Notes: generated by a model from the letters alone, not told the origin. A stretch of 64,000 nt of DNA from Parathalassolituus penaei (GCF_026626885.1 NZ_JAPNOA010000003.1:1-64000), one strand, 5' to 3'; counted from the stretch's first letter, positions 1 to 9,075 are shown. Made by a program: numbers and translations.

Positions 1-125
1 AGGATTACATTGATGGCTTCTACAACCGATCACGCCTGCACTCTGGTCTGGGGTATCTCAGTCCGCTAGAGTACGAGGCGAAGAATGGATAATACGAATG
101 TGTCCGCAAAAGTGGGGCAAGATCA
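1..125 (+). mobile_element. Right end of an IS3-family insertion sequence (partial)
   Basis: The last 29 codons of a transposase can be read from base 3 to the TAA at 90-92. They contain the typical IS3-family OrfB tail, with FYNRSRLHSGLGYLSP as the core. After the stop, the bases up to the CA at 124-125 look like an IS3-type right terminal inverted repeat (GTGTCCGCAAAAGTGGGGCA). The left part of the element lies outside the window, so subgroup, target duplication and activity cannot be judged. Confidence in the family is high; the exact end at 125 is inferred from the CA end and from where the interrupted neighbour resumes. Confidence 0.75.
3..92 (+). CDS. IS3-family transposase OrfB, C-terminal fragment
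   Basis: This is the C-terminal end of an integrase-core (DDE) transposase that enters from outside the window. Only the segment behind the catalytic core is visible; it ends LEYEAKNG. The HSGLGY(L)SP signature is what most IS3-group OrfB proteins carry just before their stop. The catalytic D, D and E residues are not in view, so whether the full protein is intact is unknown. Confidence 0.75.
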   Translation, partial: DYIDGFYNRSRLHSGLGYLSPLEYEAKNG

Positions 126-418
126 GGAGTTTTGTCTTCAATTTCTGGCTTTACTAATGCACCTCTACGCCTCACGGTCAAAGCTCTGACATTAAGCCAC
201 TCGATCTTCTGCCACGCACCGAACACGTGATAAATGTCGGCGTCCCAATAGTCTTGGTTGGGCTCCGCCTCATCTACGTCTTTGCGCTGAAATTGCAGAG
301 CACCCTCGAAATTTTGAAGCTCTTCAAATAGGCGCCGCCACTTTGTATCGTTTAGTACGCTACCAATTCCCTCACGTTCCAGATATCTCGTCAGTTTTGT
401 CTTTGAATCTGATTCCAT
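126..418 (-). pseudogene. DUF6678-like gene cut by an IS3 element
   Basis: The first 97 or so residues resemble the small DUF6678 family of unknown function: an N-terminal NDTKWRRLFEEL motif, then a tryptophan-rich centre with AWQKIEWLNVRA and a GALVKPEIEDKTPD segment. At base 125 the frame runs into the IS right end and would finish at base 20 with about 35 residues encoded by IS sequence (ending PECRRDRL). Family members normally continue for a further native C-terminal segment, so the gene looks truncated by insertion. ATG at 418 is the only good start. Family assignment is from memory of the motifs. The function of the intact protein is not known. Confidence 0.6.
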
Positions 419-887
419 ACTCGACTCGCTTAGGCACTTAACAGTTTATTCATGCGCATGCGCGTTTTCTTGGTAGCGTGATTTGTTGCGGAAGGATGCC
501 AGGCATTTGAATTGATTGATAATTTCCATTTTCATAAAACCATCCTCCCTGGAAATACACGCGCAGACGGCGATTTATGCGCGTTTTTCTGGTTTAACGT
601 GCACATTAATTTTGCGCCAATAACACAAAACCATTGAACTTCATGGACTTACGCTAACAGCATCCGGAAAAACACGCAACGGCTCTGGAAATACGGGCAT
701 GGCTTTTTTCTTCAGGCTGATAATGCTGTTTATCCATACAGTTTTTTTTAGGAGAGTAGAACCATGCGGGGGACAAGCAGCTGGGCCAATTAACAAGCCG
801 AGTAGCCGCCAGAAGTCGGACGTCGGACGCGATTGTTGTGGGCATAAATGCCCACCCTACAACAGAGCAACTATTAACACCGATTTC

Positions 888-1023
888 GCCCAGCGCAGCT
901 GGCTGCCCAATGCCCATCTGGGCGAGCCGGGATTCACCGCAACGGCCGACCCAGCCGGGGCATGGATGCCCCGCAAGGCCGGGGGACAAGGTCCCCCAAG
1001 AGGGCAAGCAGCCGAGCAAATTA
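888..1023 (+). repeat. Dispersed GC-rich repeat, copy A
   Basis: About 95 bases (888-982) are nearly identical, in inverted orientation, to 60524-60618. The remainder (to about 1023, including GGGGGACAAGGTCCCCC) matches 60311-60360 in the same inverted sense. Copy B carries roughly 165 extra bases between the two blocks. The unit is rich in short hairpin-forming segments and shows no coding potential, so it behaves like an intergenic dispersed repeat. Its family was not recognised. Confidence 0.8.
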
Positions 1024-1056
1024 ACAAGCCGAGTAGCCGCAAAGCGCCAGAAGTCG

Positions 1057-1112
1057 GACGCCAGACGCCAGACGCCAGACGCCAGACGCCAGACGCCAGA
1101 CGCCAGACGCCA
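1057..1112. repeat. Tandem array of 7-bp units
   Basis: Eight perfect head-to-tail copies of GACGCCA lie between 1057 and 1112. A diverged neighbour (GTCGGAC steps at about 818-828) sits by the upstream duplicate. The array is next to the dispersed repeat and directly before the terminator of the minus-strand chemoreceptor gene. Such short perfect arrays are prone to slippage, so copy number may vary between strains (inference). Confidence 0.9.
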
Positions 1113-1123
1113 GACCAACCCCA

Positions 1124-1150
1124 TAAAAAAGCCCGGCATAAAGCCGGGCT
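1124..1150 (-). terminator. Rho-independent terminator of the FIST chemoreceptor gene
   Basis: On the minus strand, an AGCCCGGC/GCCGGGCT stem with a short loop is followed by a run of six T residues. It lies 27 bases past the stop of the minus-strand gene at 1177-3195. Confidence 0.85.
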
Positions 1151-1176
1151 CAGAAGGTGGCCGGGTACCAGCCGGA

Positions 1177-3195
1177 TTAATGCGCCCGTCTCAGCTCTCT
1201 CAATTTCTGGATCGCTTCCACATCGCGATCAATCTTGTCCATTTCAGCCATCATGCCAGCAATATAACCCGTGCTCTCACGCACCTGCTGCCCTGCCGAG
1301 ATCGATGAATCCACCAATGTCCCCAGCTCATTACTGAGCACACTACTGCCGTCGGCGATACGCGCAAGGAAGGATTCGGTGTGACCAATCGCATCCTGAA
1401 TCGAACCAATCGAGCCGGTTACGGCATTAATGGTGTCACCAGTCTTGTTGAGGCTGTCCTGGGTGGTGTGTGACAACTGACGAACTTCGTCGGCTACCAC
1501 CGCAAACCCGCGTCCGGCCTCCCCTGCCCGCGCCGCTTCAATAGCAGCGTTAAGTGCAAGCAGGTTGGTCTGGTCAGCAATACCGGAAATCACACTGAGG
1601 ATATTCAGCACTTCTTCGGAGTTCTGACGCAGGGCCGCGACAGTGGTATGCAGGGCTTCACGCTCACCACTCTGACGTTCGATGTCCTTGGAGAATCCGA
1701 CAAATTTTTTCTGCACGTCCGACAACACAGTACCGGTCTGATCGGCGTACCCGGAGACTTTCTCGAAGCTGTTTACGATGGTGTGCAGCAGGGTGCGGTA
1801 TTCACCCAGATAGTCCACCAGCGTGCTTTGCAGGGTGTTGATACGCTCCAGACTGTTGATCTGCAGAGTCAGGTAATACTCGCGGAAACGGGCGTACTGG
1901 ATCGGGAAGTTATCGGCGTATTCATCACGGAACGAACTGCCCGCTGGCACCCGATACAGGAACAGGGCGGTCAGGGTCTGGTTCATATGCACGCCCAGCA
2001 ACTCACCAAAGGTCGAGAAGCCAGCAACCGGAATATCACGGAAATCCTGTACCTGCCCGAGTTTGTCGGCGTTGTTGAGACGACGCAGGATACAGTCGTT
2101 GGCAATCATGGCGATCGGCTTGCCGGGTTTGCCATTCATCATGCGCTGGAACGCCTGGGTAGTGGAATCCGCGAAATCACGCGGGTTCACCAGATACAGC
2201 TGATCACCAAAGTCGAGGTCACAGAAGAAGCTCATAGTGCGCGCTTTGGGGTCGATACCGGAGATCGAACGAATAAACAGCTCACCACCAATATCCACCG
2301 CAAACGAGCTTTTACCGAGCGCATCCCCCAGTCGTTCCGGTGTGCAACGCAGGTGCTCACACAGCGCGTCGACCAGTGGCACAATTTCATGTGTACCGTT
2401 CTTGATCACACTCTTGACGGTACGGGTGTGAACGTCGGACTCGGCAATGGTGAACGAGGTGTTGCTGCGTTCGAAATTGTGGGTTTTGAGAATGCCATAA
2501 CGCACGTCAGACGCCAGCTTGGCAAAAATCACTACGGCCTGGTTGTGGGCAATCTGCTTGCCGTCGTACACAAAGGCTTTCTGGAAATCGAGTTTGCCAC
2601 CGGCAGAACCACCGATGAAATAACAAGGGAAGCGCCCACTGGCGTACAGCCCTTGCATAAAGAAACTTTCGCTCGCTGTCAGGCCGTCGATAAACGTCAG
2701 GGCAATGGTGTCCTGGTAGTTCACATCAAACGGCAGGGTAATGCGTTCGAACTCGGCCCGAATCTGGTCAACACGCTGCTTGCGGGTGCTGCGAATATTG
2801 CCTGAACGCATGTCTTCACAGTGCAGCGGAATGGAGCGAACCTCAACCTGCTGGAACACCGTCGGACTGAACGCCTGTATGACGATATTATCCCAGCTGT
2901 TGTCAGCGCCGTGGTACAGCTGACTGCTGCAGGAGCTGAGCTCACCAGCGGTCATTACACCAATCAGTTGTTCGGCCCAGGGCATGGCCTGGCGTAACCG
3001 GCTGATGGTGCCTTCAAAATCCACATGTGGTGACAGAAACGCCAGCACCAACGGGCTTTTGCCGGAAGCGGGCTTGAGGGATGCCAGCGAGCTTTCACTG
3101 ATGCTGCCACTGCTGATGCTGGTAACCACAACCGGCTGTTCGGTTTTTTTGGCGTTACTGCTTTTGCTGTCTTTTCCGAATCCAAACCAGGCCAT
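1177..3195 (-). CDS. Soluble FIST-domain methyl-accepting chemotaxis protein
   Basis: This 672-residue protein joins a FIST sensory module to a chemoreceptor signalling domain. Residues about 45-390 match FIST_N plus FIST_C, a small-ligand sensory fold (for example AGELSSCSS and the later [11 protein letters not shown]). Residues about 430-660 form the long helical MCP signalling hairpin with the conserved tip [18 protein letters not shown] and [15 protein letters not shown]. No transmembrane helix or signal peptide is visible, so it should be cytoplasmic and signal through CheA/CheW. There is no C-terminal CheR-binding pentapeptide (it ends LRELRRAH). It is monocistronic, with its own terminator. 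The ligand is unknown; FIST modules have been proposed to bind amino acids or similar small molecules. Confidence 0.88.
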   Translation of the reverse strand: MAWFGFGKDSKSSNAKKTEQPVVVTSISSGSISESSLASLKPASGKSPLVLAFLSPHVDFEGTISRLRQAMPWAEQLIGVMTAGELSSCSSQLYHGADNSWDNIVIQAFSPTVFQQVEVRSIPLHCEDMRSGNIRSTRKQRVDQIRAEFERITLPFDVNYQDTIALTFIDGLTASESFFMQGLYASGRFPCYFIGGSAGGKLDFQKAFVYDGKQIAHNQAVVIFAKLASDVRYGILKTHNFERSNTSFTIAESDVHTRTVKSVIKNGTHEIVPLVDALCEHLRCTPERLGDALGKSSFAVDIGGELFIRSISGIDPKARTMSFFCDLDFGDQLYLVNPRDFADSTTQAFQRMMNGKPGKPIAMIANDCILRRLNNADKLGQVQDFRDIPVAGFSTFGELLGVHMNQTLTALFLYRVPAGSSFRDEYADNFPIQYARFREYYLTLQINSLERINTLQSTLVDYLGEYRTLLHTIVNSFEKVSGYADQTGTVLSDVQKKFVGFSKDIERQSGEREALHTTVAALRQNSEEVLNILSVISGIADQTNLLALNAAIEAARAGEAGRGFAVVADEVRQLSHTTQDSLNKTGDTINAVTGSIGSIQDAIGHTESFLARIADGSSVLSNELGTLVDSSISAGQQVRESTGYIAGMMAEMDKIDRDVEAIQKLRELRRAH

Positions 3196-3451
3196 AAGGA
3201 ATTCCCGTAGTATTTTTGTTCGATATCGGCGTTCTACTGACTAACTGTAGTCAAGGACCGTCAAAAGAACAGGAAGCCCCTGCTTTTGTCGCGTGAATAA
3301 CCCTACACCAGCCGACTGACGGAGCCTGCGACACCCTTGATGCTGATTTATGCGCCCCGGTCGTGGCCCTGCTGCTGACGAGCGCCGCGACTTTCGCTAG
3401 AATTCGGCGCCTGTTTTTTGGTCAGCCGCAGTCCTCCGGAGTCCGTACGGT

Positions 3452-4423
3452 ATGAATGTTTCAGAAGAGCCTAACTTTATCGATGCCATGCAAGGCGTTC
3501 ATGTCGTCGACAGTGACGCTGATGATGCCGATGACATCACCGATGGTGATGACACTCTTGAGGCTACCGACGACGCCGGTGAGGTGATTGATCGCAAGGC
3601 CCGTACCGAATTCAACAAGCTGCAGAAGCGTCTGCGCCGCAACGTCGGCAAGGCGATTGAAGACTACTGCATGATCGAAGATGGCGATCGCATCATGGTG
3701 TGCCTGTCCGGTGGCAAGGACTCCTACACCATGCTCGATATCCTCATGAGCCTGCAGAAAAGCGCACCGGTGAAGTTCGAGCTGATTGCCGTGAACCTCG
3801 ACCAGAAGCAACCAGGCTTCCCTGAGCATGTGCTGCCGGCCTACCTGAAACAGCTGGGTGTGCCGTACCACATTCTGGAAAAAGACACCTACAGTGTGGT
3901 GAAGGAGATTATTCCGGAAGGCAAGACCACCTGTGGTCTGTGCTCACGCCTGCGTCGTGGCACCCTGTACGGCTTTGCCGAAAAGATCGGTGCCAACAAG
4001 ATTGCCCTCGGCCACCACCGCGATGACATCATCGAAACCCTGTTCCTGAACATGTTCTTCGGCGGCAAGATCAAGGCTATGCCACCAAAACTGCTGAGCG
4101 ACGACAAAAAACACGTGCTGATCCGCCCGTTGTCGTACTGCAAGGAAAAGGACATCGAAGCTTTCGCCGAAGCCAAGGGTTTCCCGATTATTCCGTGCAA
4201 CCTGTGTGGTTCGCAGGAAAACCTGCAGCGTCAGAACATCAAGGACATGCTGCACCAGTGGGAGCGCGAGCAACCAGGCCGCAGCGAACACATTTTCTCG
4301 GCTATTTGTAATGTTGCGCCGTCCCAGCTCGGGGACCGCGAACTGTTCGACTTTGTGAATCTTCAGAAACACCAGGACAAGGGTCACCTGCACACCCGTC
4401 TGGATGTAATGAATCTGGACTGA
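3452..4423 (+). CDS. ttcA: tRNA 2-thiocytidine biosynthesis protein TtcA
   Basis: TtcA inserts sulfur at C32 of certain tRNAs, using ATP and a [4Fe-4S] cluster. The PP-loop SGGKDS sits at residues 86-91, and the two CxxC pairs are at C161/C164 and C249/C252, as in the family. The N-terminus carries about 50 extra acidic residues (DSDADDADD..) before the usual family start near [16 protein letters not shown]. The ATG at 3452 is kept because no better in-frame start with a ribosome site was seen, but a start nearer codon 50 cannot be excluded. The gene stands alone and is convergent with the lipoprotein gene downstream, whose frame overlaps its 3' end. Confidence 0.95.
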   Translation: MNVSEEPNFIDAMQGVHVVDSDADDADDITDGDDTLEATDDAGEVIDRKARTEFNKLQKRLRRNVGKAIEDYCMIEDGDRIMVCLSGGKDSYTMLDILMSLQKSAPVKFELIAVNLDQKQPGFPEHVLPAYLKQLGVPYHILEKDTYSVVKEIIPEGKTTCGLCSRLRRGTLYGFAEKIGANKIALGHHRDDIIETLFLNMFFGGKIKAMPPKLLSDDKKHVLIRPLSYCKEKDIEAFAEAKGFPIIPCNLCGSQENLQRQNIKDMLHQWEREQPGRSEHIFSAICNVAPSQLGDRELFDFVNLQKHQDKGHLHTRLDVMNLD

Positions 4424-5099
4424 CCGCCTTGATTTCGCCCGGTGCCGGTAAACGCATTTCCGGCACCGGTTTGGCGATTGGTACTAGCGCCAGCTGGTAC
4501 TGCCCCATCCCCAGCACCGCAACCTTCATCGAAAATCTCTGACCATCCGGCAACCGTGCTTCGGTCGTCAGCAGGCATTGATCGGGAAACAGCTCCCAGT
4601 CAGGCAAGTCAAAATCCAGTGGCATATGCGGGCCAATTTCATAAACCCGGATACTGGCCAACATGGGGCGGCCCTTGTGTTGCTCGATGCGGTTACTCAT
4701 CCACTGCAGATAAAACCCCTTGCCCCACTCTTCACGGGTACGAATCAGGCGAATGACACCATCATCGTCACCAGAGCGCCATGGGCAAATGCTGGCAACG
4801 GTTTCGACCCAGAACGGCAAACGATAGATCTGCCCCATAAAATGGGCATCGGTATTGGTTTCCGGTGGAGCAGCATCCTGCAGCGCAGCGGCAGCCGCCT
4901 GTTCGGCATCGGACGACAACAGAATCCGGGGGCCAGGCGCATTGGCAGGAACGGACATGAAGGTTGACCCGGAGGCTCCGGCCAGACCGGTTGCCGCTGG
5001 CGACGTCGCCGGATTGGCATTTACCACCAGAGCAGCACTGCATCCTGCCAGGATCAGCACTATGGGCGATTGCCATGAGAAAAATCGGAATTTGCGCAT
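4302..5099 (-). CDS. Putative lipoprotein of unknown function
   Basis: Starting at the ATG at 5099 (preceded by GGAGGTG), the 265-residue product begins MRKFRFF and has a lipobox LAGC with the cysteine at about residue 19, so it is likely lipidated and envelope-located. An Ala/Pro-rich linker (to about residue 80) leads into a compact domain with [12 protein letters not shown] and [12 protein letters not shown] motifs. No family was recognised. The last 41 codons run antisense through the 3' end of ttcA and have an unusual Gly/Pro/Arg-rich composition, so the true C-terminus may be shorter than the open frame or the stop may have been displaced. An upstream in-frame ATG at 5165 lacks a ribosome site. 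Confidence 0.6.
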   Translation of the reverse strand: MRKFRFFSWQSPIVLILAGCSAALVVNANPATSPAATGLAGASGSTFMSVPANAPGPRILLSSDAEQAAAAALQDAAPPETNTDAHFMGQIYRLPFWVETVASICPWRSGDDDGVIRLIRTREEWGKGFYLQWMSNRIEQHKGRPMLASIRVYEIGPHMPLDFDLPDWELFPDQCLLTTEARLPDGQRFSMKVAVLGMGQYQLALVPIAKPVPEMRLPAPGEIKAVSPDSLHPDGCAGDPCPGVSEDSQSRTVRGPRAGTAQHYK

Positions 5100-5219
5100 A
5101 TTCACCTCCTGCTCCAGCAAGCCTAGCAGCTCGGAGGGTATCCGCAGCGCGGAACCGCTCGACACCAGCGGTGCGCGTGCAGCGGTTCCGTTTTTTGATC
5201 GTTTCAGGCCAGAGCCGGA

Positions 5220-5771
5220 TCAGGTTTTCCAGCGGTGAGTATGTTCGGCCGGTTTTTTATCCCAGGCCGGGCGCTGGTAATGCACCGCCAGAATAAAAAA
5301 GGTTTCGAGGCCCTTCGGCAGGCGTACGGTCACTTCGTCATCAATGGCCTTGCCTGCCAGACCACGCGCCAGCGGCGCATCAATACTGATGTAGCCATGG
5401 GCGAGATCGATTTCATCCTCTCCTACCAGACGGTAGTTGAAGACCTCACCTTCTTCGTTTTCCAGTTCAACCCAGGCACCAAAATAGACCTTGCGGGGGT
5501 CAGCCGGCGGACGATCCACCACCGTGACTTCGTCCAGTCGTTTCAGCAGAAAACGTACGCGACTGTCGATCTGGCGCAAACGCCGTTTGCCATAAATGTA
5601 TTCCGCGTTTTCTGAGCGGTCGCCCAGCTTGGCAGCATCCGATACTTCCTGGGTTACGCGCGGGCGTTCTTGTCGCCACAGGTAGTCGTATTCTTCCCTC
5701 AGGGCCTGCTCGCCGTGGGGCGTAATCAGATGGCTGCGACGCGGTAACGCTGGTTTGTTCGGATCAGTCAT
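5220..5771 (-). CDS. greB: Transcription elongation factor GreB
   Basis: GreB rescues backtracked RNA polymerase by stimulating transcript cleavage through the secondary channel. The 183-residue length is slightly above the usual ~160. The N-terminal coiled coil carries the tip GDRSENAEY (acidic D51 and E54), and the C-terminal FKBP-like domain follows from about residue 95. KRRLRQIDSRVRFLLKRL is typical of GreB rather than GreA. About 10 extra residues precede the family start and about 20 follow the domain (ending HTHRWKT). The lipoprotein gene follows on the same strand after 120 bases. Confidence 0.93.
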   Translation of the reverse strand: MTDPNKPALPRRSHLITPHGEQALREEYDYLWRQERPRVTQEVSDAAKLGDRSENAEYIYGKRRLRQIDSRVRFLLKRLDEVTVVDRPPADPRKVYFGAWVELENEEGEVFNYRLVGEDEIDLAHGYISIDAPLARGLAGKAIDDEVTVRLPKGLETFFILAVHYQRPAWDKKPAEHTHRWKT

Positions 5772-5923
5772 GACACTTCCGTTAGCGGCTCATAATCGTT
5801 CAGCCGCCAATTATAGAAGCAGCGCCGGGGAAACGGCTATTGGCGGCAGTCGTCACCGCGGCGATGAAGCAGACGAACTCCGCAGTCTTCTGGCTGACAT
5901 CTCCGCTGTGCTAGTCTGGCGGC

Positions 5924-6532
5924 ATGTTTAATCTCCATCAGGACCAGGTGTCCGCCCCGGAAGAGTTGCTCGAAACCCTCCAGCTGTTGCTTGGCAGCCG
6001 TTTGCTGGACGGTGAGGTATACACCGAATACCAGCTGATCCAGTGGCTGAAACAGCCCGACCCCGGTGTATTCCAGAAGGATTCTCTGGGCGATGCCCTG
6101 ACGCTGTTCCGCTGCCATTTTCTGGTGATGCATTGTCTGTATCGACTGCGCCTGCAGTGGCTGGCCGAACAGGCGGGCTGGCTGAAAATCGAACCCTTGA
6201 GCATGCAACTGCTGCCGTGGGAAGCCAGCACCAGCAGCGATAACCAGCATGTCTGTGAATCCGATAACCTCGCCCGTTATTACCTCGACCTTGGCAACCT
6301 GCATACCGATCGCGATACAGTCGAACAGCTGCTACGCGGCATTTGGCAACAGACCCAGACACCGGCCCAGCGCCGTGATGATCTGGCCTTGCTGGAGTTG
6401 ACAGACCCGGCCTCGGAAGAGGATATTCGCCGCCAATATCGCCGTCTGGCCATGCGCCATCACCCTGATCGCGGCGGTGAAGTCAGCCACTTCCAGGCGT
6501 TGCTGGCGGCCTACCAGCGGCTGACGCTCTGA
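5924..6532 (+). CDS. DnaJ-related protein with C-terminal J domain
   Basis: The 202-residue protein has an N-terminal alpha-helical region of the DNAJ_related type (residues about 5-130) and a short C-terminal J domain with the HPD triad at 180-182 in RRLAMRHHPDRGG. The J domain would stimulate ATP hydrolysis by a DnaK-type Hsp70. There is no zinc-finger or Gly/Phe region, so this is a class III J protein with an unknown client. The ATG at 5924 is used; the greB gene is divergent, 152 bases away. Confidence 0.85.
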   Translation: MFNLHQDQVSAPEELLETLQLLLGSRLLDGEVYTEYQLIQWLKQPDPGVFQKDSLGDALTLFRCHFLVMHCLYRLRLQWLAEQAGWLKIEPLSMQLLPWEASTSSDNQHVCESDNLARYYLDLGNLHTDRDTVEQLLRGIWQQTQTPAQRRDDLALLELTDPASEEDIRRQYRRLAMRHHPDRGGEVSHFQALLAAYQRLTL

Positions 6533-6571
6533 TCCTTCCTGCCCGGCTTTTCCCTGTTGAGGTTTGTTTCC

Positions 6572-7669
6572 ATGTCGCGCCTGTTATCGCTGCGCATTCA
6601 TCGGTTGTTTCCGTTATTCCTGTTGCGCTCCCTGCTGGTTTTTCTGGGTACTTGCGCCTTGATGATATCTGCGTCGGCACGTGCCGATCTGGTGATTCTG
6701 CAATACCACCATGTGTCGGATAAAACCCCACCGAGCACCAGCATCAGCCCGGATAACTTCCGTCGCCATCTGGAATTGCTGGCTGAACAGCATATGACTG
6801 TGGTCGATCTGCCTGACGCTATTGCCGCTCTGCAAAAAGGCGAGGCGCTGCCGGAACGAGCGGTGGCCATTACCTTCGACGACGCTTACGAATCCATTTA
6901 TCGGGTCGCCTTTCCGATGCTGAAACAGCGCGGCTGGCCATTCACCATTTTTGTGAACCCGGAGCCGGTTGATCAGGGCCTGAAAGGCACCATCACCTGG
7001 GACCAGCTGCGTGAAATGAAAGCGGCCGGCGCGGTGATTGCCAACCACTCCATGAGCCATCCGTACCTGATCAATCGCCCGGACGGTGTCAGCCTCAGTG
7101 ACTGGATGGACCAGCAAATCGAGCAGGCGCAGGTTCGTCTGGAAGCTGAAATGGGGCCAACGCCACGGATGTTTGCTTACCCGTTTGGTGAGTACAACCT
7201 CGATATGGTGAAGTGGCTGGCCGACCATAATTACCTGGCGTTTGGTCAGCAGTCGGGCGCGGTGGGCAGCAGCAGTCACTGGCAGATTATTCCGCGTTAT
7301 CCGTCGGCTGGTGGTTATGCCGATGTCAAAACCCTGAAGGAAAAACTCAAGACGCTGGCACTGCCGGTGCCCAATAACGAAGCGGCCGATCCGGTGCTGG
7401 ATGGCGCGGTGATGCCACCATTCACTATGACTCTGACGCCATCCGACTGGAAAGCCGCCAACCTCAACTGTTTTGCCAGCGGTGAAGGCCCGATCCGGGT
7501 AGAGCGCAAGCCTCTGGAAAACGGCCAGCTACAGGTTACTGTCACCGCCAACAAGCCGATTCCGGGCGGCCGCAGTCGTTACAACTGCACCGCACCGAGC
7601 ATCAGCAAGCCGGGATACTTTTACTGGTATTCACAGATGTGGGTTAACAGCCAAGTGAAAAACCGTTAA
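6572..7669 (+). CDS. Polysaccharide deacetylase family protein, exported
   Basis: A 365-residue secreted NodB-fold enzyme. The start at the ATG 6572 is chosen over the TTG at 6557 because a GAGG lies 9 bases upstream. A basic start and hydrophobic segment form a signal peptide with a likely cut after ASARA near residue 38. Metal-binding motifs are TFDDA at 101-105 and NHSMSHP at 158-164, followed by AYPFGEYN. Residues about 260-365 form an extra C-terminal domain. The fold resembles PgaB-type deacetylases acting on N-acetylglucosamine polymers, but no pga genes are nearby, so the substrate is uncertain. It begins 39 bases after the DnaJ-like gene and may be co-transcribed. Confidence 0.85.
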   Translation: MSRLLSLRIHRLFPLFLLRSLLVFLGTCALMISASARADLVILQYHHVSDKTPPSTSISPDNFRRHLELLAEQHMTVVDLPDAIAALQKGEALPERAVAITFDDAYESIYRVAFPMLKQRGWPFTIFVNPEPVDQGLKGTITWDQLREMKAAGAVIANHSMSHPYLINRPDGVSLSDWMDQQIEQAQVRLEAEMGPTPRMFAYPFGEYNLDMVKWLADHNYLAFGQQSGAVGSSSHWQIIPRYPSAGGYADVKTLKEKLKTLALPVPNNEAADPVLDGAVMPPFTMTLTPSDWKAANLNCFASGEGPIRVERKPLENGQLQVTVTANKPIPGGRSRYNCTAPSISKPGYFYWYSQMWVNSQVKNR

Positions 7670-8354
7670 TCCGGATGTTCCGCAACTGGCGATCACGAGA
7701 TCGCCAGTCGGGCAAATGTTTGCTCATCAAACGCTGAAAACCCGGGCCATGATCAAAGTGCTCGAGGTGACACAACTCGTGCACCACCACCAGTTCAATC
7801 AGCTGCGGGTCCATATGCACCAGCAACCGATTGAGGTTGATATAACCAAGCTTCGACAGACTGCCCCAGCGGGTGCGCATTTTTTTGACCCGTAACACCG
7901 GTGGTTTGCCGGTATGGGAAAACGCTGGCCACCAGCGTGCAATCTGGTCTTCAAAACACTGGCGCGCCATGCGGGTAAACCAGTCATCCAGCCACAACTG
8001 GCGTTCATGTTCCGCTACCGTGGCCGGAATCATGAGTTGTTGCCCTTCGAGCCCCACGGTTTTGCGTGACCACTGCCCCAGGCTCAGGGGTTTCCCCAGA
8101 TAATGAACGCTGTTGTTTTCCTGTTGCTGACGGGCTCGTTCGGCGAAGGCCTGACGGCGCTGCAGAATCCACGCCTCGTGCTGGCGCAAAAACCGGTCTA
8201 CCGTATCTTTGGGGCTGTTAAAGGGTATACGCAGGTCGATTTCACCGCTTTCAGTGACAATCAGCCGGATGCTTTTACGCTGCATGGCGGTTAGAACCAG
8301 TGGTACGTCCTGCCCAGCCAATCTTACGGTTAAATGTTGTTTGTAGCCTTTCAT
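7644..8354 (-). CDS. YgjP-like metallopeptidase-domain protein
   Basis: A 236-residue protein of the YgjP/DUF45 family. The zinc-binding HELCH motif is at 192-196, and a third histidine at 202 sits in HFDHGPGF, just as in the family. TRWGSLSKLGYINLNRLL upstream is the characteristic conserved block. The start at 8354 (MKGYKQHL) matches family length; the frame stays open upstream but lies inside the divergent YecA-like gene. No signal peptide is seen, so it is cytoplasmic. Its 3' end overlaps the convergent deacetylase gene by 26 bases. The physiological substrate of this family is not established. Confidence 0.88.
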   Translation of the reverse strand: MKGYKQHLTVRLAGQDVPLVLTAMQRKSIRLIVTESGEIDLRIPFNSPKDTVDRFLRQHEAWILQRRQAFAERARQQQENNSVHYLGKPLSLGQWSRKTVGLEGQQLMIPATVAEHERQLWLDDWFTRMARQCFEDQIARWWPAFSHTGKPPVLRVKKMRTRWGSLSKLGYINLNRLLVHMDPQLIELVVVHELCHLEHFDHGPGFQRLMSKHLPDWRSRDRQLRNIRINGFSLGC

Positions 8355-8393
8355 AAGCCTGTTAGCATGTCCGCCACTTTCAGGAGTCCCGTC

Positions 8394-8972
8394 ATGAATG
8401 ATTTGAATAGTATCCCAGCACTGAGCGAGAACGAACTGGAAACTCTGGGCGTTCTGCTTGAAGAAGAAGCCGAGCGTCAGGACAGTTTTGATTTCTTTGC
8501 CATCCACGGTCTGATCACCGCCTTGCTGACCGGCCCGGTTCCGTTCGATATGGACACCGTGTGGGAATGCGCATTCGATGACAAACTGGGCTTCAGCGCC
8601 GACGAGAAAAAAACCGTCGACACCCTGATGAAAAAACTGGCTCGTGAAATCCAGGCATGGCTCGATTCCGGTGAAGACTTCCCGGTTCCGGCTGAACTGA
8701 CTCTGGTTGACGACGAAGAAGACGAACCACCACTGGAAAGCTGGGCCATCGGCTTTATGACCGGTGTGATGCTGAACGAAGAAGAATGGTACGCCCGCGA
8801 AGAAGAAGAAGTCGCCCAGCTGCTGTTCTCCACCATGTATGCTTCCGGTCTGTTTGCCGATGAAGAAGAAATGGCCGATATCGACGATGACGTTGACCTG
8901 TCCAACCAGGTGTGTGGTGCCATTCCGGCATCCGTGATCGACATGTACCTGTTCTTCCACAGCCAGGAATAA
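8394..8972 (+). CDS. YecA/UPF0149-family protein
   Basis: A 192-residue acidic protein with the UPF0149 fold: the N-terminal HGLITALLTGP block, a central ESWAIGFMTGVML block and long glutamate-rich helices. The start ATG at 8394 has CAGGAG 8 bases upstream. Unlike E. coli YecA it has no C-terminal SEC-C zinc motif, ending VIDMYLFFHSQE. The function of the family is unclear. It is divergent from the YgjP-like gene with only 39 bases between starts, so promoters must overlap, and it ends at a strong bidirectional terminator. Confidence 0.85.
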   Translation: MNDLNSIPALSENELETLGVLLEEEAERQDSFDFFAIHGLITALLTGPVPFDMDTVWECAFDDKLGFSADEKKTVDTLMKKLAREIQAWLDSGEDFPVPAELTLVDDEEDEPPLESWAIGFMTGVMLNEEEWYAREEEEVAQLLFSTMYASGLFADEEEMADIDDDVDLSNQVCGAIPASVIDMYLFFHSQE

Positions 8973-9028
8973 TTCTGGCGGTTTGAACAACCTCTCCGGG
9001 CGCGTTTTGTTTCAGGAATCGCGCCCAT

Positions 9029-9056
9029 AAAAAAACCGGCTTGCGCCGGTTTTTTT
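9029..9056. terminator. Bidirectional rho-independent terminator
   Basis: A perfect ACCGGC/GCCGGT stem is flanked by an A-run on the left and a T-run on the right. It therefore serves both the YecA-like gene (plus strand) and the convergent PstS-OmpA hybrid gene (minus strand). Confidence 0.9.
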
Positions 9057-9075
9057 ATGTCTTGCCGAAATCCGA

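Larger units (their letters stand above)
419..1123. other. Gene-free accessory stretch with repeats
   Basis: No convincing coding sequence is present here. Open frames at 654-1139 and 699-1337 are low-complexity and repeat-derived. The left part (419-700) is AT-richer with no recognisable motif. The right part carries a near-duplicate pair: the segment at about 787-822 recurs at about 1019-1060, both containing TTAACAAGCCGAGTAGCCGC. It also holds a GC-rich repeat (888-1023) that recurs inverted near the other end of the window, and a 7-bp tandem array. It probably marks a recombination-prone boundary beside the IS element (inference). Confidence 0.6.

Noticed and set aside
654-1337. Open frames on both strands over the left repeat region
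   Set aside because: They are built from tandem and dispersed repeats, lack ribosome sites and have low-complexity products such as repeated TPDARRQ.
1648-2805. Long plus-strand frame of 385 codons inside the FIST chemoreceptor
   Set aside because: It is a shadow of the minus-strand gene, which has clear domains; the shadow shows none.
7644-8990. 448-codon minus-strand frame
   Set aside because: Only the part from 8354 matches the YgjP family; the upstream part is antisense to the YecA-like gene.
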